Source: Histoplasma ohiense (Eukaryota > Ascomycota > Eurotiomycetes > Onygenales > Ajellomycetaceae). Taken from it: 64,000 nucleotides of DNA. Location: NCBI GenBank assembly GCA_017607445.1, contig JAEVHH010000002.1:5176001-5240000 (forward strand), given 5' to 3'. Positions 12,548-25,364 of the stretch are shown one piece after another. Numbering within the stretch: position 1 is the first letter of the stretch; every line of letters starts with the position of its first letter. The notes beneath the pieces were generated by a model, which saw nothing but the letters and a program-made list of their open reading frames with translations, was not told where the DNA came from and made no database searches. Both the position numbers and the translations under genes were made by a program.

Positions 12548-14663
12548 ATGGATACTCAGCAGCAATCTCCAAACCCAAATCGTCCAAGCAACTCTGCGCC
12601 GGATCAGCAGGCCATGTGCCCCGCAGGTTATTCACAGGAACAAGAAGTTTCACAACCACGCCCCGACATCGATGCAGAGCGAAAGAAGGAACCAAATGGC
12701 GGCAGAGGAGGTCGAGGAAGTCGCAAGAATAAGAGAAAAGATTTGGGAAGGAAGGCCTGGAGGTATTTTTGCTATTTTTTGTTTGATAGGATTTCATTTC
12801 CTGCACTAACTAATCACAAGCCGCCAAATTCCAGATAAAAGAGCGAGGGCCGAAGCTTCTCAGGAATCGAAGCGACGTAAATTAGAGAATGGAGAGAAGG
12901 TGCTGCCTATCTATGCTACGGAGTTTTCCAAAGAGGATATTGAAGCAGACCAGCGACGCCCAAAAAAAAAAGTCGCTGTCATGCTTGGGTATTCAGGTAG
13001 TGGATATAAGGGAATGCAATTGTCCGTTCAAACTTTGTGTGAATTTATTCCAGTTCTGATCTAACGTCCCTTATATAGGAGCGAAACTGAGAAGACAATT
13101 GAAGGTGATTTATTCACTGCTTTCGTCGCCGCTGGGGCAATATCAAAAGCAAATGCAACTGACCCTAAGAAGTCGTCCCTTGTTCGATGCGCTCGCACAG
13201 ATAAGGGAGTGCATGCCGCCGGCAATGTTGTCTCACTGAAACTTATTGTCGAGGATCCCAATGTAGTGCAAAAAATAAACGAACATCTCAGTCCGCAAAT
13301 TAGGGTATGGGGTATCGAAATAACTAATAAAAGTTTCAGCAGTTATCATTTGTGCGATTCGCGCATTTATGAATATTTAATACCTTCCCACTGCTTCCTA
13401 CCGCCACATCCTAGCACTCACTTAGGTCAACAACTAGTCGAAATTGCCGAACAAGAGAATGATCTTGAAGGTTATCAGCAAAGGCAAGCAGAGGTTGCCC
13501 ACTATTGGGAGGAAGTTGATGAGAAATATATCAAACCCATACTGGAACGACTACCTGAAGTGACGCGGAATCGCGTGAAGCAAGCGCTGATTGTCAAATC
13601 TGGTAATGGCCCAGCGGACAACTCTACTTCCCAACGTGAACAAGATCAACTAGATCCGTCCGATCAACAAGATGGTGCAGCCACCAGCAAAGAGGCATCA
13701 GCCTCAACAAATGAAAAGAAGGACTTGAGCTCTGGAGACGCGCAGACAGTGCCAACAACCAACGAAGCTATCCGCATGATTCGAGCAGCCTACCTAGATG
13801 CAAAAAAGGCATATCGAATACCAACAGAGCGGATGGACCGCATCAACGATGCTCTTGGTATGTTCGTCGGGACAAGGAACTTCCACAACTACACCATCCA
13901 AAAGTCTTCCCGCGACGCATCGGCCAAACGACACATCAAATCCTTCAAAATCTCGCGAGAGCCATTGATCATCAACGGCACGGAATGGCTTAGTCTTAAA
14001 GTACACGGCCAAAGTTTCATGATGCATCAGATCCGGAAGATGGTCGCCATGGCTGCCCTGATAGTACGTTGTGGCTGTGATATCCAGCTGGTCCCTGAGA
14101 CGTACGGGGACCAAAAGATCGCCATCCCCAAAGCGCCTGGACTAGGCTTGCTACTCGAACGTCCAATCTTTGACTCATATAACAAAAGAACTGTAGTTGA
14201 GTATGGCAAGAATCCGATAGACTTCTCCAAGTATGAGAAGGAGATTGAAGAGTTTAAACAGCGGGAGATTTATGAAAGAATATTCCGTGAAGAGGAAGAG
14301 TCGAATTCGTAAGCTCCAATGTTTTTCCCCCTCCCCTTTATCTATTCACCTCCTATCTATTCCGCTTTTTCCCTCTCCTTTCCCTATTTCCCCAACGCCC
14401 TGTTTTGCAACGATCGTTTCACATTTTGGGCTCTACAAAACATATCCTCTAACAGTACAGTTGTACACAGCTTCGGGAATTTCTTCAACCACATCGACAC
14501 CTTCCAAGACAACGCCTTCCTCTTCGTAACTTCAAGAGGAATACCTGCATCAAAACCAAGCGGAGGTTCTGCCAAAGCACCCATGAGCGGAAAGGCGGCA
14601 TTGAAAGAAGTCGAATCTGAATCCGAAGATGATCTCGTTAACGGTGGAGAGGAGGGTGGGTGA
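12548..14663 (+). CDS. PUS1: tRNA pseudouridine synthase, TruA/PUS1 family
   Basis: Converts uridine to pseudouridine at several tRNA positions; fungal Pus1 is nuclear. Exons I infer: 12548-12762, 12821-13021, 13079-14308, 14471-14663, giving 612 residues. The catalytic Asp lies in RCARTDKGVHAAGN (codon 13200-13202, about residue 180). GYSGSGYKGMQ precedes it, and QIRVWGIEITNKSFSS, FHNYTIQKS and MMHQIRKMVAMAA follow in family order. A fungal-type acidic, Lys/Ser-rich insert of about 100 residues splits the domain. The second intron uses the donor GTCCGT, weaker than usual, with a good CTAACG branch site. The uninterrupted frame stops at 14312, but a GTAAGC donor there and an exon at 14471 (FGNFFNHIDTFQDNAFLF, ending DDLVNGGEEGG) add a C-terminal tail that I regard as real. 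The start at 12548 is the first Met of the frame. Confidence 0.93.
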
Positions 14664-15154
14664 TTGCACCCATGTGCGTGTTTGTGTGTGGAAAACATGC
14701 CATCGTCTCAACGCATATATGTAACTATGCACAGGGTGGGAAAAACTCTCGAAAACGATTCTATATACCATGAAAATAAGGAAATATGCACTATCTCCCT
14801 AGTGCAGAATTTAAACCGTCATTGCTCCAACCCGTTCCAGTGATACGCACTCCATAACACCTCCATCCTGCCTCTAAAAAGAAGGTTAAAAAGCAAGGAA
14901 TTCTTCCATTTATATCATAAGACAGTAGACAGTACATTTACAAGAAGCAAAGTCACAACGCAACAATATTTACTATCAAAAAGTCAGCCGCAGCAGACAC
15001 CACCCAGATCCTCCTCATTATGGAACCTGTCAGATACGAGTTGACAAAAGGTTAAAAAGACAATGTACAGAACGCAAAAAAGCCAATCAGTCAAGGGAGT
15101 AGTAAATCAGGCCATCCATGGCCCAAATTACTGTACGGTGTGGAGGGGGTTTTG

Positions 15155-15193
<39 letters not shown>

Positions 15194-15699
15194 GAATTTC
15201 AAGCAAAGCAAAAAGGAAAACAGCGGCATCATAATAATCGTTCAAATCTCGCTGACATTTCGAGTTGTTATTTTCAATCTTTTCTTCGTCGCTGAAATAA
15301 AGCAATGTGGACACAAGAAGGAAGGGAGCGTTACTAAAAGACGTGGAAGAGAAAAAGGAAAAAAGGCAAGGCAAGATGACAAGGAAAAAGCTAGATGTAG
15401 GACATATTTCAAAGGAAACAAAGAGATTCCGGAATATTTCAGTCCAAGAAAAGAGCAAAAAGAGAGGGTGCCCTCGTATTGCCCTCACATGGGAGTGAAG
15501 ATATCGGGGAGGAGGAAAAGGACAACATATGAAAAAAGAGAAAAAGGAAAAAACAAGCAGACAGATATTGAGTGGGAAATCACTAAAAATCACTAATATA
15601 AAAGGTGCAGATGGACTCAGGGCCAGCATGAGAAAACGAGAGAAATGAAAATTCAAAGAGATGTAGAAGAAACAGGGCATTGAGAGGAGAAGTGAACCG
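14664..15699. other. Intergenic region between convergent genes, with a long poly-A tract
   Basis: This holds the 3' ends of PUS1 and of the Bud4-like gene. It contains a 37-base A run and a purine-rich plus strand (AAGGAAAA-type). Open frames across it are poly-Phe or poly-Lys artefacts of that composition. No gene is supported. Confidence 0.6.
15155..15191. repeat. Poly-A mononucleotide tract (37 A)
   Basis: Uninterrupted run of 37 adenines, by far the longest homopolymer of the window. It is not flanked by any retroelement-like coding remnant or by obvious target-site duplications, so I treat it as a simple repeat. Confidence 0.9.
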
Positions 15700-18600
15700 T
15701 CAATAGTAGACGACTGATCCCTTCCTCTGGTGGCTAGAACCATGTTTTCCAGCCTCAGGTTGGGAAAGGTTATGCTGATGTTTGGGTTTTGGTGTGGTTC
15801 CCATTCCCACTAACGGTGGGCCAAACTGATCCTTCGTAGGACTCGGCGGTGGATGGGACCCGATACCTTGTCCCATACCGCGACCAGCAGCGTTAATTTT
15901 AGCAGCGATGCTACGTTCCCGCTTAAGAACAAGCTCCGTCCAAGCCTTGGGCTGTCCACCGGCACCGGCAGTTTGTCCCTTCCCAACAATATCGGCAAGG
16001 ACTTTCATCCAGCCTTCCTTCTCTCGGGCACTATCCGCGTAGAAATCAATAATTTCGCCGTTGCCGAACCGGATGCGAAACCCTTCTTCAACAAACATGT
16101 AGCCCTCTTCTTCCTCCGCGAAAGCCGATTTACGTCGACGACCGCCTTTCCCTGACGTCTCCTTTTGGGTTAATGTAGACCTATCATCAATCAATTTGGA
16201 TGCTTTCGCCAAATTGATGGTAGCCCGAGGTTGGCGGGTAGTTTCGTGGTACGCTGTAAGCTTCGACCCCTGAAGTTTAAAGTAACGTCGACGCCAGTAC
16301 TAGAAACATCCAGCTATTAGCCGAAAACCCCTCTGAATGAAATGAAAGGAAACGAAATATAGTAAAACATACCGGACAATCACCACCCTGTTGAGACAAA
16401 AATCCTTCCCACGCTCTCGCAGCCACATTATCAGCCTCTTTCATCTCCCGAATGCAGGCATTCATACTCTTCGGCATATCATCATCCGTGGCCCCTTTCG
16501 GCTTAGGGACATAGAGGAGCTGAAGTTCCAGGTTGCCAATCTTGTATGGGGGGCGTTGTTGCATGCCAGATCCTGCGGAATTAGCCATTGATCGCTTGTT
16601 CTTCGAATTATTAACTGGGTCAGTCGCCCACTCATTGAAACAAGTGACATCGACGGTCAGCGGTCTTCCAAAAGCCGCTTTCTCGTAATCACTTAGAGAC
16701 ACGTAAGCACGAGCGAAGCTCCCATCGCTGGCAACTAAATGACGCAGCGCATCCAATGGGTTCTTTTTCTCAGCCAAAGCCTTTTCTTCGGCTTTCCGCT
16801 GTTTGAGCTGCTGGGCTTCCAGTTGCTGCTTTTGTTCCAACTCCTTTCGTTTCTTCGGGGATGCGAACACACGACTGAAGGTGGAGGTCTTGTGCGATTT
16901 TGTCGGCTTTCCAGGCGACGACACAACAGGTTGGCTGGGCTTAACTTTGAGTTCCTCCATGTTCATTTGAAGGGTCAACTGGAACTCAAGCTCGTTAAGA
17001 ACGACCAATTCAAATTCTTGGCCGATGGGAGCAGACTTGCCAAGTTCAAGCCACGATGTTGTTACGCAGTGAAGGCCATTATCAAGAGTGAGGGCAAAAC
17101 TGGACCGGCCACCTACAAGTAAAGTTAGCCAGTCATCTCAGTACAAGGTGATCACTTCGTACCTCGTGCTAACGGCAAATCCAAATCCTTCACTCCAACG
17201 ACTTTGACAAACAGTCGCCCCCTTTCATCGCCCTCTTCAAATTCCTCTCCTGGAATATTATCCTGTTCGTCCACACCGTCTTCTTGCTTTGCATTGCTCT
17301 CTTGTCCTGGCAATGGAGGAACAGATCCGGGAACTGCTTTCTTCTTTGGCATGCCACCTGCTAGCTTGATGCTTTGGCGTCTCGTTTTTCCATTCCATGG
17401 TTCGGTGGTCCAGGTCTGCTGGCTTGGTTTGCGTGGAGAATTTCCTGCAGATTTTGTCCCTCTTGGGTCGCCATCCACAGGTGAATCGTTCGCATCTGTT
17501 GACTCATCTGCGTTGCTGCTAGCGACAATAACTTTGGTATTGTGCCTCATGAGGTAGCCCCTCTGTCGAGTTGTAACATTATTAGCAATACTATCACAAT
17601 CTAAGGGAATTTCTCTCTTTTCAGATGGCATCAAATTGGACAAAGATGATTGTTGCATGTTCGTATTGGCTGTGTCCATGAAGGTGGTAGGGTAACGGGG
17701 CTGCTGGGAAAGAAAATGGTCAAACGCAACCTTTTGGGCCTCAATAACACGGTCAAATTCCAGGTCAAGTCCAAACCCTAAGCTTTCGTCGGTAGTGCTC
17801 ACAGGGATATCGAGTTTCACCAGTGAGCTCTGCCGCTTGTCATTAACGACTGGCGCTGCCACACTAAGTTGCGGAAGATCGGCCAGGAACGAGATGGAAA
17901 GATCCCCATGCTCTCCATAACTGGGCTGGGATTCGGTTGTCGATTCTGGTATTGACGGTATAGGTGGCCCCTGCCCACTTACTTTACGCCGAGTTGCCGC
18001 CATCTCATGGACATCTGCAGGACTCAGAGATGGCTTCGTCTTCAAACTTCCGTTGGCGGATTTTACGGTCGCAAGAGGATCCGGAATAGCAACGGGCTCT
18101 TCAGTAGGACGCATCTCATCGTTAACAGAATGATGAATGACCGATTCAGGTGTTGAGGGCCCGTCATGATCGCTATCATAAAGACTTCTTGATGCCTGGC
18201 TGTCATGGTCATTTGGAGTTTCTGGACGATGGAGGGAATCCCGAATCGACCTCATATCCAGTGCGGGGGCAAGCTTAGAGGCTTCATCAAGCGTTGAAGA
18301 GCGGTCAATGTACGAACTTAAGTCAAGCTCAGAGTTATATTCGCCGGTTATACCGGAAACCTCAGAGCGGCCTGGACTCAGATTAGGCTGGTTGCGTCGG
18401 TGTAGCGAATTTTCCGGTACTGGCGTGCTTTGGCCATCTGTTGAATCTCCAGAGCCATCGAAAGTTGGCTGGTCAGGACTGTTATATGAGTTTGCATATC
18501 CATTTTCAATGTTATGCTGCATTTCGTTATCATAATCATCTCCTTGAACTTCATGGTCGTCGTGTGCATCTTGAGAATAATACTCAGAGATATCATAAAC

Positions 18601-20337
18601 ATCGTCATCCTCAGCAGGTTCTTCCTTGATGATGACTTCTTCCTCGTCTGTCTCCAAAGAGGGGATGGGGACGTCAGGATCTAAGGGAGTATGAAATCGA
18701 GGACTGGAGCTACGAAGTGGCGATGAAAAGTCCTGATTTTCGTCGTTATTTTGGTTTCTGATATTTCTTAAAATAGACTCCCTAGAAATTTGAGGCGGAG
18801 AAACGTGAGGGTTGAAAGGAGAGCTGTCCTGCCTGGGACTTGAAGTGTCGCTGAATGACTGGTTGCTCTCAGCTTCACGATCAAAATTCTTGTCTTTTAT
18901 ACCAGCACGTCTCATTCTGCGCTCACGCTGCTTCTCAGCGTCCGGGGACCGTTCCTGGTCCTGGGTCATCATCAGGCGAAGCCTGTCTTCCAGTGACACT
19001 GACCCTTGACCCATTCGGTTTATTTCAGCCTTCGAGCAAGAGGCTGGACTCAACGAGGAAGGTAACTTGCGAGATCCACCGCTGGCAAGTTCCAGGGTCA
19101 AAGAAAGCCTGCTGGCCCGGTCGGGGGTCACTTGAGACTGGGAAGTAGAAGGGGGTAGCGGCGGGAGAGGACGGTGATCGCTGCTAGAGTCTAGATATTC
19201 AAGCTGGGGTTCAATAGATTTCGGTTCCTGCGAGGAATGAGATTTCCCGTCGGGGCCAAGGCTACCGAAATCTTCACCGAAAGGGTCATCCTCTCCCTGG
19301 AGCTCCTCACGAACTCTATCGGGGCTCATAAAACGCCAGTCCTCTGGCAGAACAACAGGAGTCTTGTCTGTATCTTCCAAAGATGCGTCAAAGCTGTCTT
19401 CAGCACCCACGAAGGAGCCGCGATCGAAACTGTCCTCTTCGTCCATATCAGCAGAATCGTAGCTGCCTTCTCGTGAACTCGAGGCAATTGATGATGGAAC
19501 CGGAGTGGTCATTTCATACTCATTGATCTGCGGTGGTGCTGCATCAAAAGTTACACTCTTTGTCTGGCGATGCATATAGGGACGCCGTGGTGTTGTGTCT
19601 GGACCCTCATCCTTGTCATCTGACCAAACATCATTCTCGGGATCAAAAGACATCCTCTTATTCCCGAATCGACTTCCTCGCGTCAGAGATGATTTGGTTG
19701 GAGACGACTGAGGCCTGCTTGGGGATGTATGGGAGGATGTCGGAGTAACAATGTCCTCCGACTTTGGAACAACGCTGGTTGTATTGACAGATTCGCCCTT
19801 CCTGGCAGATGGATTTTGTTTAGTTGGGGAAACAGATTGAGAAGGTAGCTGCCGTCGAGCATCCATACTACCAGCTTCTTTAGCGTTATTTTTAAATTGA
19901 GAACTTAGAGGTCTACCAGTGGCAAGAGGCCGTTCCAGAACCTGAATATGGGTAGGGTCATATTCCTGCTTCTTCTCTCGAGCAACAATACTGCTGTTTT
20001 TCACACGGGATGCTCGTTTTAAGTTTTCAATGGAAGATCTTTTGGAGGGGGTAGTGAAGACGTGCGGGTCGTAAGGGCTCCTGTTTTCAGGACCCTGCCT
20101 GGTTGGAGAGCCACTATCCCTGCCCTTCCAAAACAATCTTGGAGATTGGGGCGAATTGAACGAGTCGAACGGAGATGAATCGCCATTGCCGACTGTGGTC
20201 TAGTCATATCAGTTAACTAGGAGTCGCTATAGCTCAGGAAATTGTCTACAAACCTTAGTGCGTTGATTCCAGCTCGGGGAGTTTCTACGTTGAGCCACTG
20301 GGCTCAGCTCAGATAGAGGCCGTTGCCCACTTGCCAT
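15700..20337 (-). CDS. BUD4: Bud4/anillin-like protein with C-terminal PH domain
   Basis: Cortical scaffold for septins and the septation site, a role known for Bud4/anillin-type proteins; in filamentous fungi it acts in septum formation. Exons I infer: complement of 20254-20337, 17163-20199, 16373-17112 and 15700-16299, giving 1486 residues. The first two thirds are disordered, rich in Ser, Pro, Asp and Glu (DEEDSFDRGSF, EEVIIKEEPAEDDD). Next comes a beta-rich block (RLFVKVVGVKDLDLPLARG, then FELVVLNELEFQLTLQM) typical of the anillin homology/C2-like region. The final exon is a PH domain starting YWRRRYFKLQGSKLTAY, with FGNGEIIDFYADSAREKEGW near its end. The start (MASGQRPLSELSPVAQ) is in a separate 84-nt exon. 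BUD4 is used as the family name; orthology with the yeast gene was not tested. Confidence 0.86.
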
Positions 20338-21125
20338 CTTTAACGCAAGAGGACTAACACGCGGTTTTTCTCGACCAGTTCCGTGTCTATCAATTGATGA
20401 GCAAGCTGGCGTAATCAATATGTCCACCAGAACTATATCGAAACAAAAACATTGTCCAGTTGAGGCAATAAATATAGCAGAATCATACCTATGACAAATG
20501 ATATAACAACACAACAAGGGTTCTCTTTGCAGGGTACTAACGGGTCAAAAGAGTATTGACGATCAAATAACGGTATTGTTTGCGACAAGAAACAATGGCG
20601 CAAAATGGTAGGGAGGCGGTTGGAGTAGAATAGTTCCTTTGACCAGTGCCCCAAGACAGCCACAACGGCCAACAGGGGATTATAAGAAACAACAGGGAGA
20701 AACAAAAGCAACAAAGAGCGACGTGAAGAGAAACGAACAGGGCAGAAGCAAGCCCAAGCAGAGGACAAAGAGCGTACGGAAGATGGTGACCAGGACGGAG
20801 AGGAGAGGAGAGGAAGCACAGTGGGTGCAAGATGTAAGATATACGATGTTATTGTGTGTGGTGGAGATGCGGCGTATGGCTGGTTTTGATGCCGCCTGTT
20901 TTGCCTTGTTTATGCCTTCCCGCTGTTGACATCCCGATGGCCCCCGTTTCCCCGACAACGCATCCCCATCGGGTCTAGCGCGCGCTTCCAAGCTTCCAAG
21001 GCTTCCAGCTTTAAATTTTCATCAAACCTTGAATTGACTAATTTTTCTGCTCGCCCGGTGCTGCTTAGCAACATTGGTTAGGGAATAGTATACATACTCG
21101 CATCAACTGCTGCGGCTGCTGCTTT
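20338..21125. promoter_or_regulatory. Divergent promoter region, Bud4-like / MRH4
   Basis: Some 790 bp lie between two diverging start codons. The stretch 20640-20830 is A/G-rich on the plus strand, as in long 5' leaders of fungal genes. I see no coding gene. Open frames on both strands overlap one another and look like composition artefacts. Confidence 0.5.
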
Positions 21126-23096
21126 ATGTCACCCGTGGCATCTACATGTCTACTTTGTGAGATGAGAACTGTTGTCTGGGGCCGGCTGCCCGCCGTCCCT
21201 CAACCATGGCATTTTGTCCGCTTCGCTTCGTCCGCCAGGCTGGCCCGGCGCAAACCCGCGCGTATGGCTCTATCCCCGAATGTTGCAAGATCCTCTGACC
21301 GGTTCAAGGATTCCAAGAAGAAGCCTCCCCCGACGTTCAAGAATAACCCCTTTGGAGGAATGAACCAAACTAGAGCTCGGCTACCTGATCGCCCAATACC
21401 CCGGTCCGATGCGGAGCTGAAAAGATCTTCGTCAGATCTGAATAATAAGGAAAAGGATGCTGCGGACAAGAAACAGGATGGCTCGCTTTTCAGAGCTCTG
21501 AAAATGCAAATTGCCCTGTCGCCAATACCTTACTCGCGTCGCAATAGAATTAAGGAAAAAATCGCCGCTATTACCAGTTTTGATCAGTTCCCGCTCCTCC
21601 CTCAAGTACGAGATGCGGTCTACGCGAATGCATTCCCAACGCTTACCGAAATCTCCCCGACTCCTATTCAACGTGTAGCTATTCCAGCACTGCTTAGGCC
21701 ACCCATCTCCGGGACGGAGAAGAACAAGAGGAAGAAGAAGCAGGAAGAAGAAGAAGAAGAAGAACTGTTCCATTTCGACCAATTCCTGCTGGCTGCTGAA
21801 ACGGGGACTGGCAAGACTCTAGCATATCTTCTGCCAATCATAAACTGGATCAAGCAGGCTGAGATGGTAGAGAAAGACACGGAATTGATGGATGATGGGG
21901 AAAAGCAGCAGGGAGCAACGGAGAAGAGCAACGAAAATCTATTTGAACTTGAGACTCCGGAGTTGGCCACGCCTGAACATTCAAACGTCGCACGACCCCG
22001 AGCTATTATTTTAGTTCCAACAGCAGAGTTGGTAGAACAAGTTGGGAAACTCGCAAAGCAGCTTTCACATACCGCCAAGTTTCGCTCTGCAACGATTTCT
22101 TCTGTCTATACTCCTCGCAGAATTACAAACAGCCTCTTCAATCCCGCCGGAATTGATATCCTCATTTCTACCCCTCATCTTCTTACCTCAATTGCCAAAA
22201 CCAACCCATATATTCTCAGTCGCGTCGCTCATCTCGTCATCGATGAAGCGGACTCCCTCTTAGATAAATCCTTTTCGCCCCTCACATACTCCATTATCGA
22301 AAAGACAGCTCCGTCACTGACACAACTGATCCTTTGCTCCGCCACTATCCCCCGAAGTCTCGACTCCCTTATGGAAAAGAAATTCCCAGAAATGAAGCGT
22401 CTCGTCACACCAAATCTCCATGCCATCCCGCGCAGAGTCCAACTTGGCGTCGTGGACGTGGACAAGGACCCATACCGCGGAAACAAAAAACTCGCTTGCG
22501 CGGATATAATCTGGTCCCTAGGCAAAGCAGGGGTAACCCAAGAAGATGCCCCCGACGACGGCTACCCAGCCTCCCTCTTCCCCGAACCAAAACATATCAT
22601 TGTCTTCGTCAACGAGCGCGAAACAACAGAGGAGGTAGCTGCATTCCTCAGCCAGAAGGGCATCCATACGGCCGCACTTTCACGAGATACACCGGATCAG
22701 CGCAAGGATGAGATCCTCGCGGAATTTACCCACGTCAAACCACTCCCCAGCCCCCAAGAGGTCAAAGACGCGCAGCGGAACAAGAGGAATTGGTTCTCGG
22801 ACTCGGTTCCATTTGCCAGAGATGAGAACTCACACCTGGGTCCACAGAGAAATCTCCGCGATACCAAGGTACTTGTCACGACGGATCTTGGCTCTCGCGG
22901 TATTGACACCGTCGCGGTTCGCAATGTTATTTTGTTCGATGTTCCGCACACCACCATTGACTTCATCCATCGACTAGGTCGTACGGGTCGCATGGGAAGG
23001 AGAGGACGTGGAATTGTTTTAGTTAGCAAGAAGGATCGGAAGGATGTTGTGAAGGAGGTGAGGGAGGCTATGTTTAGAGGGCAGGCGTTAATATAG
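21126..23096 (+). CDS. MRH4: Mitochondrial DEAD-box ATP-dependent RNA helicase
   Basis: RNA helicase of the Mrh4 type, which in yeast is needed for assembly of the large mitochondrial ribosomal subunit. Single exon, 656 residues. The N-terminus is rich in Arg, Ala and Ser and nearly free of acidic residues up to about residue 60 (FVRFASSARLARRKPARMA), as expected of a mitochondrial presequence. A second Met at 21162 (MRTVVWGRLP) is an equally good or better start. Helicase motifs occur in order: Q-motif TPIQRVAIPALL, motif I AAETGTGKT (about residue 222), PTAELVEQ, DEAD box VIDEADSLLD (about 370), motif III CSAT (about 403), then FVNERETTEEVA, VTTDLGSRGIDT and HRLGRTGRMGR. A Lys/Glu-rich insert (KKKQEEEEEEE) just before motif I is family-typical low-complexity sequence. 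Its neighbourhood has no operon meaning; uL14m, another mitochondrial translation gene, lies 6 kb away. Confidence 0.93.
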   Translation: MSPVASTCLLCEMRTVVWGRLPAVPQPWHFVRFASSARLARRKPARMALSPNVARSSDRFKDSKKKPPPTFKNNPFGGMNQTRARLPDRPIPRSDAELKRSSSDLNNKEKDAADKKQDGSLFRALKMQIALSPIPYSRRNRIKEKIAAITSFDQFPLLPQVRDAVYANAFPTLTEISPTPIQRVAIPALLRPPISGTEKNKRKKKQEEEEEEELFHFDQFLLAAETGTGKTLAYLLPIINWIKQAEMVEKDTELMDDGEKQQGATEKSNENLFELETPELATPEHSNVARPRAIILVPTAELVEQVGKLAKQLSHTAKFRSATISSVYTPRRITNSLFNPAGIDILISTPHLLTSIAKTNPYILSRVAHLVIDEADSLLDKSFSPLTYSIIEKTAPSLTQLILCSATIPRSLDSLMEKKFPEMKRLVTPNLHAIPRRVQLGVVDVDKDPYRGNKKLACADIIWSLGKAGVTQEDAPDDGYPASLFPEPKHIIVFVNERETTEEVAAFLSQKGIHTAALSRDTPDQRKDEILAEFTHVKPLPSPQEVKDAQRNKRNWFSDSVPFARDENSHLGPQRNLRDTKVLVTTDLGSRGIDTVAVRNVILFDVPHTTIDFIHRLGRTGRMGRRGRGIVLVSKKDRKDVVKEVREAMFRGQALI

Positions 23097-23970
23097 ATAA
23101 ACTGCACCAAGAGTTTTTTTTTGTCTCTCTTCTCGCTATCTGTCTGGGGTTTGTGTAATATACCTTCAGGTTTTGTTTTCACTCCATGGGATACGCGTCC
23201 GGATACCACAAATGATTTTTTGGAGTTTATGGGAAACCCGGCTTTACGTTGTTACATACGTCGTTATGCACTGTACAGTAGACCAGATTAGTCCCCTGGA
23301 TCGTCTTTCAAAATTGGCTCGAGCATCATGCTCTCTTCGAAATCCTATTACAGCCCTCCCTGTCCACATTTTATTCACTGTCAAGCCCGGCATCCAGGGA
23401 TGACGGAAAATTGGAGCTACGTATACCTATCCATGCTCTGTCGGGGAATATGCAGATTCAGAGGCTACCAATTACTACTAAGAGTTACTACATCCTCCGT
23501 AGTTATGCCTAATAATGGTAGTTAATTAACCCCTGGAATATTCCCATCCACAATGATCTTGTTTGCATGGAAAATTTAACAAACAATTAATTTGTAGTTA
23601 TATTAATTATCAACCCAACAACAAAGCAATTCCGAGGCTTGTTCGGTGTGTTAGCGGTGAAGGACACAGGCTATCAAGATACAGGGTTACATGAAGTAAA
23701 ATCCGCAAATTCATAATTGCCGCAGGGAGAAAATAGGTAGAAAGAAGACCCTTATTGTAAATATATCAATTGATGGGGTGAGGGGGCGCCAATACATGCT
23801 CAGTTCAGTGAAATTATATTGATCGAGTCTATCGCATTAACCAAACAAAAAATATATATTCGTACACAAATGCGCAACCACTAGGGAAAGGCCCGAGACA
23901 ACCAACACTTTAAACCAAGAGATGGATAATTGGAGAAAATCACAGGGAAATTATTTATATGAGACAGCAG

Positions 23971-23992
23971 AAAAAAAAAAAAAAAAAAAAAA
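23971..23992. repeat. Poly-A mononucleotide tract (22 A)
   Basis: Uninterrupted A run in the gene-poor region. No retroelement sequence is seen next to it. Confidence 0.85.
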
Positions 23993-25340
23993 GGTGCTGA
24001 TGATAGGAAAGGCAGAAACATGGTATTTGCCCGAAATACAGCGAAAAAAAGGGGGACCTGCAATCTCGCTATACCCCAGTAAATAATTCATGTGAAGGCG
24101 AAAGTTTCAGAAGCCTTTCAGACACCGCTAAACAAGCCATCTCTTATGCTCTCTCTACCTGCCATGGAGCATGGCCTATGGTTATAATTTACACAGAGAT
24201 AGCCGTGTTCTGTCCTACAGTCGACAGCTGCATATATTTGTGATTTTCAAAGCATCTTTCAGGGACAAGAGCAAACATAGCTAGCTAGATTTCTGGATAG
24301 GCAGTTACATGAGACTCACTAGTTCAATAATACAGTGAGTAAAGAATATTATCGAATTCTTTGAACCTGATTCATAGACACAAGATATGTACGGGGGTTG
24401 GGGAACATGATTTCATATGGAAGAGAATTGGGCTGCACAAAGAAGAAAAGAGAATGTTTGTTTTTCTGTGTTTATAAAGTATTGTCTAGGATATATTGGA
24501 GGTACGTAAGTGTAAATAGCTGAAACGTGACTAGAATCTATAGCAAACAACAGAAGAGGATTTGGATATAAAAGCTGGCCATAAGATGGGAGGAAAAATC
24601 GAAATTTCAGGGCGTGGGACGATGAAACGAGTGAGAGCATGAAAAATGGTCTCTCCATTCCTTTATTGACTGAGATATCTTTAGAAGGAGGAGAGCGGAA
24701 CGGAAGAAATAAGGAAAGCCGGAGAATGAACACCATCATCCATCATACATATATCACTAGTTAATGCTAATTCTTATTCCTTCCATCTCACCATATTAGC
24801 ATACAAGAGTAGAAAAGAAAGAAAATAATACCCAACCAACCTTATCCAAATAGCCATACGAAGGCCGGCAACCACACAGTCTTCTCATCCTTCCTTAAGC
24901 CCTCAAACCCTCAAACAACACCGGGAGTGAAACCCACCCCCGGCAAAAGCAATGAGCTACCTCCGCCTCTTCTATCGACTCGCAACCCAAGCGCGACCTA
25001 GCGATGACCGTCCCCCAAGGTTTGACGGAAGTACCGTACGCATATCTAGGGCCTGGGAATTCTCACGGAGAGATGGGTTGGCGTTTAGCAGAGGAAATGA
25101 TGGGCTTAAACTGGTTTGGCTGAGCCCCGAGGAGAGAATGGCAGGCCACCGTCAGCGCAATCGTGCTATCACGAGTGGCAGGGGAAATAGACAGACGAGA
25201 GATGATGGCATTGCTCATACTGCCAACACTGGTCAGGCGAATGGCCGAGGGGGATTGGAAGGGGCACATACTCCGATAAGAGGCTGTATGTGTATGGTGT
25301 GTAGAAACGGGAGACAAGCCGGAGCAGTAGCGAGAGGAAG

Positions 25341-25364
25341 TGGTGGTGGTGGTGGTGGTGGTGG
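25341..25364. repeat. (GGT)n trinucleotide repeat
   Basis: Eight perfect GGT units, giving poly-Gly in an otherwise unsupported reading frame on the plus strand. Confidence 0.85.

Noticed and set aside
15087..15743. Long minus-strand frame (218 codons) at the 3' side of the Bud4-like gene
   Set aside because: It is driven by the 37-base A tract (poly-Phe) and by purine-rich flanks, overlaps the true C-terminal exon, and has no family resemblance.
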